NCBI RefSeq assembly: GCF_900115205.1
Contig: NZ_FOYQ01000002.1
Location: forward strand, 868,001 to 932,000
DNA from: Robiginitalea myxolifaciens
Lineage (GTDB): Bacteria; Bacteroidota; Bacteroidia; Flavobacteriales; Flavobacteriaceae
Reading direction: 5' to 3'
Length of the DNA stretch: 64,000 nt
Shown: piece after piece, positions 26,423-35,150 of the stretch
Position numbering within the stretch: the first letter of the stretch is position 1
How the letters are laid out: every line of letters begins with the position of its first letter
Program-made: the position numbers and the translations under genes
The notes under the pieces: generated by a model
Database searches by the model: none
Told to the model about the DNA's origin: nothing
The model's input: the letters and a program-made list of their open reading frames with translations, nothing else

Positions 26423-27895
26423 CTACTCCGAACCGGGAGGAAGGGCTTTTGGAGGATTGTTGTCGAAAAGGTATACCAGCGAAGTCATGGCCGCCGCACC
26501 TAGTTCTAACTCCCTGCGATTGACCGCTTCGAAGGTGTCCGCATCGGAATGATGGTAATCGAAATATCGCTGGGAATCCGGACGAAGCCCCGCCAGTACG
26601 GTAGCATTTGGTTTTAATGGTCCGATATCGGCGCCACTTCCCCCTGCGTAGAACTGATGGACCAGATACGGTTCAAACAGCGGTTTCCAGGCTAATACCT
26701 GATTCAGGAGTTCCGGACTGCAGTCAAAAGAGAAGCCCCTGGGGCTGAATCCGCCCGCATCACTTTCCAGGGCAAGAAGGTGGTGTTCGCCTTTTCTGGC
26801 AACTTCTTCGGCATATTTACGGCCGCCTCGCAGCCCGTTTTCTTCATTCATAAAAAGGACCACCCGTATGGTGTGCTTGGGGGTGTAACCGACTTTTTTA
26901 AGCAGGCGCAGTACAACCATACTCTGCACACACCCGGCTCCATCGTCATGGGAACCATCGCCCAAATCCCAGGAGTCCAGGTGACCGCCAACGACAATTA
27001 CTTTTTCCGGGTTTTCGCTTCCTTTGATTTCTCCGATTACATTAAAGGACTCCACATCCTCCAGTTGCCTGCAGCTTTGAGCGAAATAAAATTTAATGTC
27101 CGGGTTTAATTTCAGGGTAGTACTCAGGAGTTCGGCTCCATTGGTACTTATCGCAGCAGCAGGGATGCGCTGCGGTACAGGCAAATCTCCATAACTCATG
27201 GATCCGGTATGCGGAAAGTCGTCCAGGCGCAGATTCATCGAACGCACAATGACCCCTACCGCGCCAAGCATACCCGCCTCCTTAGCCCCCGAATGCCGTT
27301 GATCCACACATCCGGAATACGCTTCAAAGGTATTGATCCGGGTAGGATCCATAGGTCGGTTAAAGAAGACGATCTTTCCGATTATGTCTTCCGGGTCCCG
27401 AGATTTAAGGTCTTCAATGCCACTTACCTCTACCACCCCGGCTTTAAGGCCACCGACTGGGGTAGCCACTGAACCCCCAAGGGCGCGAATAGGCACATTG
27501 TTGGTATTTCCCGGGGTACTCTCAATGTAGGCAAACTCGGCTTTTCCCCGGACCCATTTAGGGACCATAACCGGTTGTAGCCATACACGATCCAGGCCAA
27601 GCGCTTCCAACTCTTTTTTCGTGTAGGTTATGGCTTGTTCTGCCTGGACAGAACCGGATAACCTCCCGCCTATACGGGTGGAAAGGTACCGCAGCCATTC
27701 GTATGCGGCCCCATCGGTAAGGGAAGCGTTATAAATTTTTTCCAGCATAGCGGCCTCCGCGGAGGCCATCGTTTCCGCATTTTGCTGTGCCATTCCCACC
27801 CTGCTGCAAAGCAACAAGCCTAGGAAGACCAAAGTCCATTGACGCAAGCAGTACATTCCTGTATATTTCATTCTCAAACCCAAGGTTTTATTCAT
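26423..27895 (-). CDS. Secreted M28-family zinc aminopeptidase
   Basis: A 490-residue exported peptidase. The most upstream ATG is used; M9 (27871) or M14 (27856) would place the signal peptide (ending GMAQ) nearer the N-terminus and are as likely. A PA domain (about residues 130-260) is inserted before the catalytic domain. Metal ligands are seen in order: GGHLDSWD, HDDGAGC, MNEENG, ESDAGG and YHHSDAD. It likely trims peptides in the periplasm or outside the cell for amino acid uptake. It follows PPK2 by 11 bases on the same strand. Confidence 0.93.
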   Translation of the reverse strand: MNKTLGLRMKYTGMYCLRQWTLVFLGLLLCSRVGMAQQNAETMASAEAAMLEKIYNASLTDGAAYEWLRYLSTRIGGRLSGSVQAEQAITYTKKELEALGLDRVWLQPVMVPKWVRGKAEFAYIESTPGNTNNVPIRALGGSVATPVGGLKAGVVEVSGIEDLKSRDPEDIIGKIVFFNRPMDPTRINTFEAYSGCVDQRHSGAKEAGMLGAVGVIVRSMNLRLDDFPHTGSMSYGDLPVPQRIPAAAISTNGAELLSTTLKLNPDIKFYFAQSCRQLEDVESFNVIGEIKGSENPEKVIVVGGHLDSWDLGDGSHDDGAGCVQSMVVLRLLKKVGYTPKHTIRVVLFMNEENGLRGGRKYAEEVARKGEHHLLALESDAGGFSPRGFSFDCSPELLNQVLAWKPLFEPYLVHQFYAGGSGADIGPLKPNATVLAGLRPDSQRYFDYHHSDADTFEAVNRRELELGAAAMTSLVYLFDNNPPKALPPGSE

Positions 27896-27906
27896 TATCC
27901 AATGGC

Positions 27907-28797
27907 TTACTTCTCCGGGGCCTCCGCTTCCAACTGAGCTCGGTAAGCCTCCAGGTTTTCCTTTATTTCGTCCGCTAATTCAGGCTCCACGACATCGTTA
28001 TACTGCCGCAGGATTTCCATCATTACCGAAGCCACGATCAAACGAGCGCCCTCCTTGTCGTCGGCTGGTATCACGTACCAGGGGGCATGCTCGCAGGTAG
28101 TCCTGCGAATCGCATCCTGATAACATACCTGATAGTCGTCCCATAACTTCCGCTCTTTCAGATCTCCCGGCGAGAATTTCCAGTTTTTCTGTCTGAGCCG
28201 GAGTCTGCGCAGGAGGCGCTGGCGCTGTTCTTCCTTGGATAAATTCAGGAAAAACTTAAAAATTATCGTTCCGTTTTCCGCAAGGTGCTGTTCAAAGTCG
28301 CGAATCTGACGAAAACGCTTCTCCCAGAAGGAATCATCGATATCAGCTACTGAATTGACATCCGGGAGGAATTCTCCCAGAATATACTGAGGGTGTACCC
28401 GGGTTACCAATACATTTTCGTAATGCGTACGGTTGAAAACCCCAAAAGTCCCCCGGGCTGGAAGTGTGATATAATGCCTCCAGATGTAATCGTGACGCCG
28501 CTCGATTTCGGTAGGCACTTTGAAACTATGTACTTGCACGCCGCGAACATTGAAATTCTTGAAGACTTCCCGGACCAGGCTGTCCTTGCCGGCGGTATCC
28601 ATTCCCTGAAGGCAAACCAGGACGGAATATTTCCCATGCGCGTAAAGGGTATTCTGGAATTCGGCCAATTCTTTGCGAACCGCTTTTAATGCTTTCTTCA
28701 GCTCTTTTTTGGTTTTGCCAAAATCCTGAAGAGTAGGTTGGTCGCTTAACTGTATGTTTTTGTCGGCGAGATATTGGGCAGCTTTTATTTCCTCCAT
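27907..28797 (-). CDS. Polyphosphate kinase 2 family protein
   Basis: Transfers phosphate between polyphosphate and nucleotides. The 296 residues form one PPK2 domain. Walker A is LQGMDTAGKDSLV, and the lid has RRHDYIWRHYITLPARG. WYVIPADDKEGARLIV near the C-terminus is typical. The N-terminus is taken at MEEIKAAQYL; an upstream ATG (28815) adds only six residues. It is close to the short class of PPK2, which may use AMP or ADP; the class is not decided here. It leads the M28 peptidase gene. Confidence 0.94.
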   Translation of the reverse strand: MEEIKAAQYLADKNIQLSDQPTLQDFGKTKKELKKALKAVRKELAEFQNTLYAHGKYSVLVCLQGMDTAGKDSLVREVFKNFNVRGVQVHSFKVPTEIERRHDYIWRHYITLPARGTFGVFNRTHYENVLVTRVHPQYILGEFLPDVNSVADIDDSFWEKRFRQIRDFEQHLAENGTIIFKFFLNLSKEEQRQRLLRRLRLRQKNWKFSPGDLKERKLWDDYQVCYQDAIRRTTCEHAPWYVIPADDKEGARLIVASVMMEILRQYNDVVEPELADEIKENLEAYRAQLEAEAPEK

Positions 28798-28943
28798 GGG
28801 ATGAAGATAAAACAAAATCGCCCTTTTGCGTCGTTTGACGAGAGAATTCCACCGCTTGTCGCAAGATTGAAATGTCGGGAATCTTCAGGTCGTTAGAACA
28901 TCACTTCTCAGCGAATAAATCGGCTGGGAGGATTCGATTAACC

Positions 28944-28951
28944 TAATTTTG
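28944..28951 (+). promoter_or_regulatory. -7 box of the 28981 gene promoter
   Basis: TAATTTTG, 29 bases before the ATG. A TTG at -33 is missing. Confidence 0.5.
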
Positions 28952-28980
28952 GAGCACCCAAATCCTGAAATACACCTACT

Positions 28981-29709
28981 ATGTTCCGTACATATGTAAT
29001 ACTTATAAGCCTGCTGGCCAGTTCCCTTACCCTCTCTGCCAATACCCCGGAGGCAGCGTTATCTTCTTCGAATACCGAAAAGAAGTGTACCGACGTGGGG
29101 TCTCTTATGGACTTTGTTGGAGAACACATTCGCAAAGCGATGCAGGCCGATGAACTGCAAATGCTCCGCTACCATACTTTTAAAGCCCTGAATACCCTGG
29201 TCAAATTTAAGGAACAGGTCGACGGCTGTGGGTGTGATTATGCCCAGCAGGGCATTGAGGAATCCCACGCCGGCCTGAAACTGGCCACCCGGGTCAATAC
29301 CCTCGATGGTGCCAATATCCTTTTGAAAAGAGCCCTTGACGACGTAAAAGAAGCTCAGGAAGCTTTGTTGGAGCACAATACCCTGCACACCGGAGAATAT
29401 AATACCGGAATGCTGGCGATGAATACCGCTTCAGCCAAAACCGGGAATTCCGACCGGGCGGCCGAAGTAACTGGCCTAGCTCTGGAGGCTAAAATAGATA
29501 GCTCGCTGGTAGCTTATACACGTTCCCTGGACGAAGTGGTAGCTACGGTTCCCTGTGAGGAAGCGCTGGAATTTGTTGAGCGTGTCTACGCCCATTGCGA
29601 AAAGCAACTCATGCGAACCGACCTCAGCCCGGCCAAGCGGTACTACAACATCAAAACCAAAGAGATAACCCAGAACGCCCTGGATCAGCTGCGCAGCTGC
29701 GGGCGATAA
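28981..29709 (+). CDS. Secreted helical protein of unknown function
   Basis: A 242-residue protein with a signal peptide (ending LSAN). The mature part is largely helical and carries five cysteines (KKCTD, GCGCD, PCEEAL, AHCEKQL, LRSCG), an odd count for a periplasmic protein of Bacteroidota. It is rich in Ala, Glu and Leu, with no recognised domain. The gene is convergent with the sigma-54 activator gene; their stops are five bases apart, and CCAGT-n6-ACTGG at 29710-29725 is the only hairpin between them. No function is proposed. Confidence 0.8.
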   Translation: MFRTYVILISLLASSLTLSANTPEAALSSSNTEKKCTDVGSLMDFVGEHIRKAMQADELQMLRYHTFKALNTLVKFKEQVDGCGCDYAQQGIEESHAGLKLATRVNTLDGANILLKRALDDVKEAQEALLEHNTLHTGEYNTGMLAMNTASAKTGNSDRAAEVTGLALEAKIDSSLVAYTRSLDEVVATVPCEEALEFVERVYAHCEKQLMRTDLSPAKRYYNIKTKEITQNALDQLRSCGR

Positions 29710-29714
29710 CCAGT

Positions 29715-30878
29715 CTATTTACTGGCGAATAAGCGAACGTCTTCTTCATTTACCTCTTTTCCACCGAGGATGAGCAGCCGTTCTACAACATTGCGCAATT
29801 CACGAATATTTCCAGTCCAATCATAGTCCTTGAGCAGGGAAACTGCCTTGTCTGAAAAAGACTTCGGCGCAGTTCCCTGTTCCTGGGCAATCTTATCCGC
29901 GAAGTGTTCTATGAGCAGCGGAATATCATCTCGACGGTCGTTAAGTGCAGGGACTTTGATCAGGATTACGGCCAGGCGGTGATACAGGTCTTCCCGGAAG
30001 CGACCTTCGGCAATTTCCTCCTGCAGGTTTTTATTGGTAGCCGCCACAACGCGAACATCGACAGAAATATCCTTATCCGAACCCACCCGGCTTACCTTAT
30101 TCTCCTGTAACGCCCGGAGGACTTTGGCCTGGGCAGAAAGGCTCATATCGCCTATCTCATCGAGGAAAATAGTACCCTTATTGGCCGTCTCAAATTTACC
30201 GGCTCTGTCCTTAACGGCAGAGGTAAAAGCTCCCTTGACATGACCAAAGAGCTCGCTCTCGATAAGCTCCGAAGGAATAGCAGCACAGTTGACCTCGACA
30301 AACGGGGCTTTATGGCGTTCCGATTTCTGGTGAATCCAATGGGCAACCAGTTCTTTACCAGTTCCATTGGAGCCGGTAATGAGGACACGGGCATCCGTGG
30401 GAGCCACTTTTTCGATCATGTCCTTAATTGCAGTGATCTCGGGACTCTCCCCTATCATCTCATACTTCTTACTGACCTTTTTCTTGAGGATGCGATTCTC
30501 AGCAACCAACTCCTTTTTGTCCAGAGCGTTGCGTACCGTAGTAAGCAGTCGGTTCAAATCCGGTGGCTTACTGATGTAATCAAAAGCGCCCATGCGCATC
30601 GTATTGACGGCTGTGTCCAGATCCCCATGCCCTGAGATCATGATAAAGGGCAATTCCGGGCGGACCTTCCGTCCGGCCTCCAGTACCTCTACCCCATCCA
30701 TTTTGGGCATTTTGATATCGCAAAGCACCAGGTCGTATTCACCATTTTTGATGCGGTCCAGTCCCTGCACCCCATTTTCCGCTTCTTCTACCTGATACGC
30801 ATCATTCTCCTCGGACAGGATTTTTACCAATACCCGGCGGATCGCCGCTTCATCTTCTATTACCAATATTTTGGACAT
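29715..30878 (-). CDS. NtrC-family sigma-54 response regulator without DNA-binding domain
   Basis: A 387-residue protein. The receiver (residues 3-115) has acceptor Asp54 in LCDIKMPKMDG and Lys104. The AAA+ domain (from about 140) has Walker A GSNGTGKE, the GAFTSA loop that contacts sigma-54 RNA polymerase, and Walker B GTIFLDEIGDM. The protein ends with WTGNIRELRNVVERLLIL plus about 15 residues, so the Fis-type helix-turn-helix of the family is absent. It must act from solution or through a partner. No histidine kinase gene is in the window. The gene downstream of its promoter is not clear. Confidence 0.95.
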   Translation of the reverse strand: MSKILVIEDEAAIRRVLVKILSEENDAYQVEEAENGVQGLDRIKNGEYDLVLCDIKMPKMDGVEVLEAGRKVRPELPFIMISGHGDLDTAVNTMRMGAFDYISKPPDLNRLLTTVRNALDKKELVAENRILKKKVSKKYEMIGESPEITAIKDMIEKVAPTDARVLITGSNGTGKELVAHWIHQKSERHKAPFVEVNCAAIPSELIESELFGHVKGAFTSAVKDRAGKFETANKGTIFLDEIGDMSLSAQAKVLRALQENKVSRVGSDKDISVDVRVVAATNKNLQEEIAEGRFREDLYHRLAVILIKVPALNDRRDDIPLLIEHFADKIAQEQGTAPKSFSDKAVSLLKDYDWTGNIRELRNVVERLLILGGKEVNEEDVRLFASK

Positions 30879-30887
30879 GGTTCTTTT

Positions 30888-31742
30888 TTAGTTTTCTAAA
30901 TTAATTAAACCTTCAGGGAAATCAGCCGCCTCTAATAATTCAAGTTCTTGCCTGCTTTTGGATTTCATCCCTACACGGATCGAAATGCCCTGGATTTCCA
31001 TCTCCAGGGTCATATCCAGTTCAAGATTCATGCCAGTCAGGAAACGGGATCCTACGCTATAAGTGGCTGTTCCCTTCCCAGTTCCATTTGCGGTCATTTC
31101 ATAACCTTCAATTGTAGTGTTCATGACAATAACCTGATCAAGATTGAGGTTGGCAATTCCATTCTGCACATCGATCAAGGTATATTCAGTTACAATATCT
31201 ACTACGAAAACACTGGGACCAATGGGTATTTCCATAGGAACACTGTGGCTAAAGGATTCCCCCACTTTTAATGCCGTAGGTGGAACCTGGGTGTTTTTGA
31301 TCAAAGCGCTCACCCCTTTAAGTACAGCAGTAGCAGTGGCTTCGTCCATGTTTGAATTCGCAATGGAATCAAAAACGGGAATTCCACGCTGTACTTCACC
31401 AAACAGTAAGGCGCCTGCCGGCAAATCGTAATTATCAGACTCCGTAATCTTCATTTGAAGGGGATAATTAGCTCCTTGTGCATTGCCCGTATAGGTTAGG
31501 GATGAATTTGTGATCGTATCGACAGATTCTTGTGGATTTTCGATACCGGCCTGCTCTAAATTTGCCAACATCAGGGAGTCTCCCCTGTATTGCAACAAAT
31601 TCTGGGTAATCAGTTGTTGCTTGGTCTTGTAGACCATTTTCGGCCTCAAGCCAGCTTCAAAAATTATGGACTCTTGTGCGCTTAGCGATTGTCCTATTCC
31701 ACAAAGGATAAAAACGAATAGTCCTTTTAAAAAATATTTCAT
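30888..31742 (-). CDS. Secreted beta-rich protein of unknown function
   Basis: A 284-residue protein with a signal peptide (ending SLSAQ). The mature part is predicted to be mostly beta strand, with GKGTATYSVGSRFLTGMNLEL and a final MKSKSRQELELLE. It resembles DUF6263-like exported proteins of Bacteroidota, though this match is only from general pattern. It ends ten bases before the sigma-54 activator gene starts, on the same strand, so the two may share a transcript. Confidence 0.8.
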   Translation of the reverse strand: MKYFLKGLFVFILCGIGQSLSAQESIIFEAGLRPKMVYKTKQQLITQNLLQYRGDSLMLANLEQAGIENPQESVDTITNSSLTYTGNAQGANYPLQMKITESDNYDLPAGALLFGEVQRGIPVFDSIANSNMDEATATAVLKGVSALIKNTQVPPTALKVGESFSHSVPMEIPIGPSVFVVDIVTEYTLIDVQNGIANLNLDQVIVMNTTIEGYEMTANGTGKGTATYSVGSRFLTGMNLELDMTLEMEIQGISIRVGMKSKSRQELELLEAADFPEGLINLEN

Positions 31743-31783
31743 CGATTGTTGCCAACAGGCTTTTTTTTAAACCCTTAACCGGC

Positions 31784-32713
31784 CTATTCAGACTTATCGC
31801 TATCGGGCTCTTGTATTATTTGCAGTGGATTATGCGGATAAAAATGAACATCGCGCTGCGGGAATGGTATGGTGACCCTGTTCTCCCTGAACAGCGCATC
31901 GATTTTATAGCGAATGGCACTTTTTATCCGAGGGTCTCCGAAGGAATCGTTGGTAAAAAAGTTTAGTGCAAACATCAGGGCCGAATCCCCAAAATCCTCG
32001 AAAATCACATTGGGTTTAGGGCTTTTGAGAACACCGCGCTGTTCTTCCACGGCCTCCAGGAGAAGTTTTGTGACCAGCTCCACATCACTGCCATAAGCAA
32101 CGCCTACCCGAACTGTTTCTCTGGTAGTACGGTGATTCTGGGTGTAGTTGTAAATAACATCACTGATAAACTTGTGATTGGGAATAACCAGGATCTTATC
32201 GTCCCGGGTCATGGCCCGTGTGGTCCTTAATTTAATTTCAAAGACCTTGCCCACCTTACCATCGACTTCCACAATATCCCCGACCCGGAGCGATTTATCG
32301 ACCAGGATCAGAATCCCTGCAATGATATCCTGAATCAGTTCCTGCAAGGCGAGCCCGATCCCCACAAAGAGCGCGGCCGATGCCGTGATCAGGATCGTAA
32401 TATCAATACCCGCTGCACTAACGGTAATAATCACTACCGCCACATAGATCAGGTATTTGATATACTTGAATACGGTAATGAACTTGAGTTCGTCCTCCCG
32501 CTCCATTTTACGGGTGAAGAGCTTTCGGAGCAACCCCATGATAAAGTTGGCAGCTAAAAGGGCCACAGCAAGGGCAAGTAATAAGCCCACCGTAATATGG
32601 ATGGATTTTTCTCCCTCTCCGAAATGCAACCCATAATTCAGGATCTCCCGGATGCGTTCCCAGAGATCTTCTTTAATAAATTCCTCAATGATAGGCTCGT
32701 CCTGCAAGCTCAT
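31784..32713 (-). CDS. MscS-family mechanosensitive ion channel
   Basis: A 309-residue inner-membrane channel that opens under membrane tension to release solutes. Three membrane helices (about residues 40-135) end in the pore helix ALFVGIGLALQELIQDIIAG. The middle beta domain carries VGDIVEVDGKVGKVFEI and VIPNHKFISDVIYNY. The C-terminal mixed domain ends in FPQRDVHFYPHN. It is followed by the beta-rich secreted protein gene and preceded within five bases by the ABC permease gene. Confidence 0.95.
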   Translation of the reverse strand: MSLQDEPIIEEFIKEDLWERIREILNYGLHFGEGEKSIHITVGLLLALAVALLAANFIMGLLRKLFTRKMEREDELKFITVFKYIKYLIYVAVVIITVSAAGIDITILITASAALFVGIGLALQELIQDIIAGILILVDKSLRVGDIVEVDGKVGKVFEIKLRTTRAMTRDDKILVIPNHKFISDVIYNYTQNHRTTRETVRVGVAYGSDVELVTKLLLEAVEEQRGVLKSPKPNVIFEDFGDSALMFALNFFTNDSFGDPRIKSAIRYKIDALFRENRVTIPFPQRDVHFYPHNPLQIIQEPDSDKSE

Positions 32714-32717
32714 GGGC

Positions 32718-34043
32718 TTAATACTTTAACCACTTATAAAGGTCCTTGTAGGTAGGCTTTTTACCATACATCAGGATTCCCGTTCTGTAAATTCGGGCAG
32801 TCAGCCATACAATCCCTATAAAAGTAATCAAAAGCAAGGCTATCGAAGCCAGTAGTTGCCAGAGTGGAACGCCACCTTCGCCTATTCCACCGGGAAGGCG
32901 CATGAGCATCACTATCGGGGAAGTCAGGGGAAATATCGAAAAGCCCACAGCTATCGGACCATTGGGATTGGAGAAAACTGAAAAGAAGCCCACGTAAATA
33001 GCCAGCATCAGTGGAAGGATTATTGGAAAGATGAATTGCTGGGTATCGGTTTCGTTGTCTACAGCGGCCCCGATAGCGGCATAGATTGAACTATAAATGA
33101 GATAGCCCAACACAAAATAGATCAAAAAACATCCGATAAGGAGTCCCATGGGAATTTTCAGGAATTCCTCCAGAATAAGCCGTGTGGTAGCATCGTCGGG
33201 CAGTCCTTCCATAGGCATTCCGGGGGCTGGCGTGCCTTTCATGAGGATGGTAGGGTCAATATCCATAAACATCAGGGCCACCACCATCAACAGACTTGCC
33301 GAAAATATCCAGATCAGGAATTGGGTAACCCCGGCCAGGGAGGTACCTATGATTTTTCCCATCATCAATTGGAAGGGCTTTACGGAGGAAATAATCACCT
33401 CGATGATCCTGCTTGTTTTTTCTTCGATTACCGACCGCATCACAAACCCGCCATAGATAATGATGAACATCATGATCAGGTAACCGAAGGCACCTCCGAC
33501 GATAGCTTTGATTTCGTTGAGGCCCTTACCGCTGCGCTCGCCGGAAAAGGTTGCCGTCTCAAGTTCATACCCCTTGCGAACGCCTGCATACTGTTCCGCG
33601 GTTACCCCTAGCGATTCCAGCCTTCCCGCCCGGAGTTCCTCCTCGAAAAAGCCTTCCAGATCCTGAAGGATATTTGTACTGGGAGCTTCCGCGGTAAAGA
33701 AAAAGGCATCGGCTGCAACATCTTCTGCATTATTGCGATCGGGCAAATGCAGGAGGCCATAGTATTCCCCGGCCAGGGTACAATCCTTAGCTTCCTCAAT
33801 ATTGAGCCCCTTTAAATGGATAAAGCGGAGCCCTCCGGAGGTTTGAAAAGACTCCTTGAAGAAGTCGCTCTGATTCAACAGGGCGATACTGCGCTTTTCG
33901 TCGTCATTGACTTTAGTGAGATAAGCGATCAAAACGATCATTCCCACCAGTAGTATGGGGCTCAGGAACGTCATAACCACAAAGGATTTATTACGCACTT
34001 TGGCCAGGTATTCCCGGCGGATGATTAGTCCGAGTTTACGCAT
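32718..34043 (-). CDS. ABC-2 transporter permease (NatB-like)
   Basis: A 441-residue inner-membrane protein. One N-terminal membrane helix (SFVVMTFLSPILLVGMIVLI) is followed by a large extracytoplasmic part (about residues 45-180) and then five or six helices (about 190-425). This is the architecture of NatB and related sodium or toxic-compound exporters. SRIIEVIISSVKPFQLMMGKIIG is the conserved coupling helix. The start overlaps the end of the ATPase gene by eight bases. The substrate is not known. Confidence 0.93.
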   Translation of the reverse strand: MRKLGLIIRREYLAKVRNKSFVVMTFLSPILLVGMIVLIAYLTKVNDDEKRSIALLNQSDFFKESFQTSGGLRFIHLKGLNIEEAKDCTLAGEYYGLLHLPDRNNAEDVAADAFFFTAEAPSTNILQDLEGFFEEELRAGRLESLGVTAEQYAGVRKGYELETATFSGERSGKGLNEIKAIVGGAFGYLIMMFIIIYGGFVMRSVIEEKTSRIIEVIISSVKPFQLMMGKIIGTSLAGVTQFLIWIFSASLLMVVALMFMDIDPTILMKGTPAPGMPMEGLPDDATTRLILEEFLKIPMGLLIGCFLIYFVLGYLIYSSIYAAIGAAVDNETDTQQFIFPIILPLMLAIYVGFFSVFSNPNGPIAVGFSIFPLTSPIVMLMRLPGGIGEGGVPLWQLLASIALLLITFIGIVWLTARIYRTGILMYGKKPTYKDLYKWLKY

Positions 34044-34971
34044 GGCTTTCCTGATTTTTTACGGTTTGAATAAATATATCATTGGCCGAAGGAATCCATT
34101 CCTGAAAAGTGGCCAGATTTCCCGAACCCGCTAATATGGCGAGGGCTTCGGCTTTTTGGTGTTCCTCCAGTTTCATTTCAAAATCCCAGCTACCTTCTTC
34201 GGCATCGAACCTCGGGTTGGCAACCGAAAAGCGCTGTTCAATAGCAGTTAATCCCTCGGTGGCGGCAGCCGGTTCCCAACAAACGCGATACCGGTTATCC
34301 TTATGCGCTTTGCGTATAGCGGAAAGTTTACCTTCCAGTATCAGGCGCGAATTATGGATTAGCCCAATATACTCGCAGAGCTCCTCCACGGATTCCATTC
34401 GGTGTGTAGAAAAAATTATGGATGCCCCTTGTTCTTTAAGTTCCAGAATCCGATCCTTGATCAAGGCAGCGTTGATGGGGTCAAAACCACTGAAAGGTTC
34501 ATCGAAAATCAATAGTCGCGGCTCGTGTAACACCGTTACGATAAATTGGATTTTCTGAGCCATCCCTTTGGAGAGTTCCTGGACTTTCCGATTCCACCAA
34601 TCCCCGATTTCCAGCTTCTCGAACCAATGCAACAAACGCTTTTTGGCTTCAGCGCGCGAGAGGCCTTTTAGCTGGGCCAGATAAAGGGCCTGTTCCCCGA
34701 CCTTCATACTTTTATATAGGCCGCGCTCTTCCGGCAGATAGCCGATTTCCGCGATATGCTCAGGCCTAAGTGGTTCTCCTGCAAACAGAACCTCCCCACT
34801 ATCCGGGTAGGTGATTTGGTTAATGATTCGAATGAGGGTGGTTTTCCCGGCTCCATTAGGCCCAAGCAGGCCAAATATTGCATTTTCCGGGATCTCGAGG
34901 TTTATGGTGTCCAGAGCTTTGTGACTTCCAAAGGATTTGCTGACTTCCCGAATAGAAAGCATGTGATTCAT
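34036..34971 (-). CDS. ABC transporter ATP-binding protein (NatA-like)
   Basis: A 311-residue ATPase for the permease encoded just downstream. It has Walker A GPNGAGKTT, Q-loop IGYLPEERGLY, the signature ELSKGMAQKIQF (serine-lysine variant of LSGGQ, usual in this branch) and Walker B RLLIFDEPFSGFD, then the H-loop STHRMESVEE. The last 80 residues form a small C-terminal domain (DUF4162-like). The upstream hairpin at 35031-35060 belongs to dnaJ. Confidence 0.94.
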   Translation of the reverse strand: MNHMLSIREVSKSFGSHKALDTINLEIPENAIFGLLGPNGAGKTTLIRIINQITYPDSGEVLFAGEPLRPEHIAEIGYLPEERGLYKSMKVGEQALYLAQLKGLSRAEAKKRLLHWFEKLEIGDWWNRKVQELSKGMAQKIQFIVTVLHEPRLLIFDEPFSGFDPINAALIKDRILELKEQGASIIFSTHRMESVEELCEYIGLIHNSRLILEGKLSAIRKAHKDNRYRVCWEPAAATEGLTAIEQRFSVANPRFDAEEGSWDFEMKLEEHQKAEALAILAGSGNLATFQEWIPSANDIFIQTVKNQESHA

Positions 34972-35019
34972 CGGCGAAATTTTGGGCGCTTAAAGATAGG
35001 GAACTCCAAGGGTAGGCCA

Positions 35020-35060
35020 AAAAAGAAAAACCCATCCCCGAGCTGATCCTCGGGGATGGG
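35020..35060 (-). terminator. Terminator downstream of dnaJ
   Basis: A perfect 12-base stem (35031-35042 with 35049-35060) with a six-base loop. On the minus strand TTTTTCTTTTTT follows. It lies about 90 bases after the dnaJ stop and just before the divergent-looking ABC ATPase start. Confidence 0.9.
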
Positions 35061-35084
35061 AAAAAATTGCTATGAAAAAGAAAA

Positions 35085-35118
35085 TTAATATTGGAGTCCC
35101 AATATTAAATCAAATATA
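35085..35118 (-). ncRNA. Possible small RNA or 3' element downstream of dnaJ
   Basis: A perfect 10-base inverted repeat, TTAATATTGG-AGTC-CCAATATTAA (35085-35108), lies just after a -7-like box TATATTTG on the minus strand (35111-35118) and before the terminator at 35031-35060. Together they could give a transcript of about 80 bases. No -33 TTG is seen. It may simply be the 3' end of dnaJ mRNA. Confidence 0.3.
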
Positions 35119-35150
35119 CATTTTTATTTTAAATGGGCCTGATTTATTCG

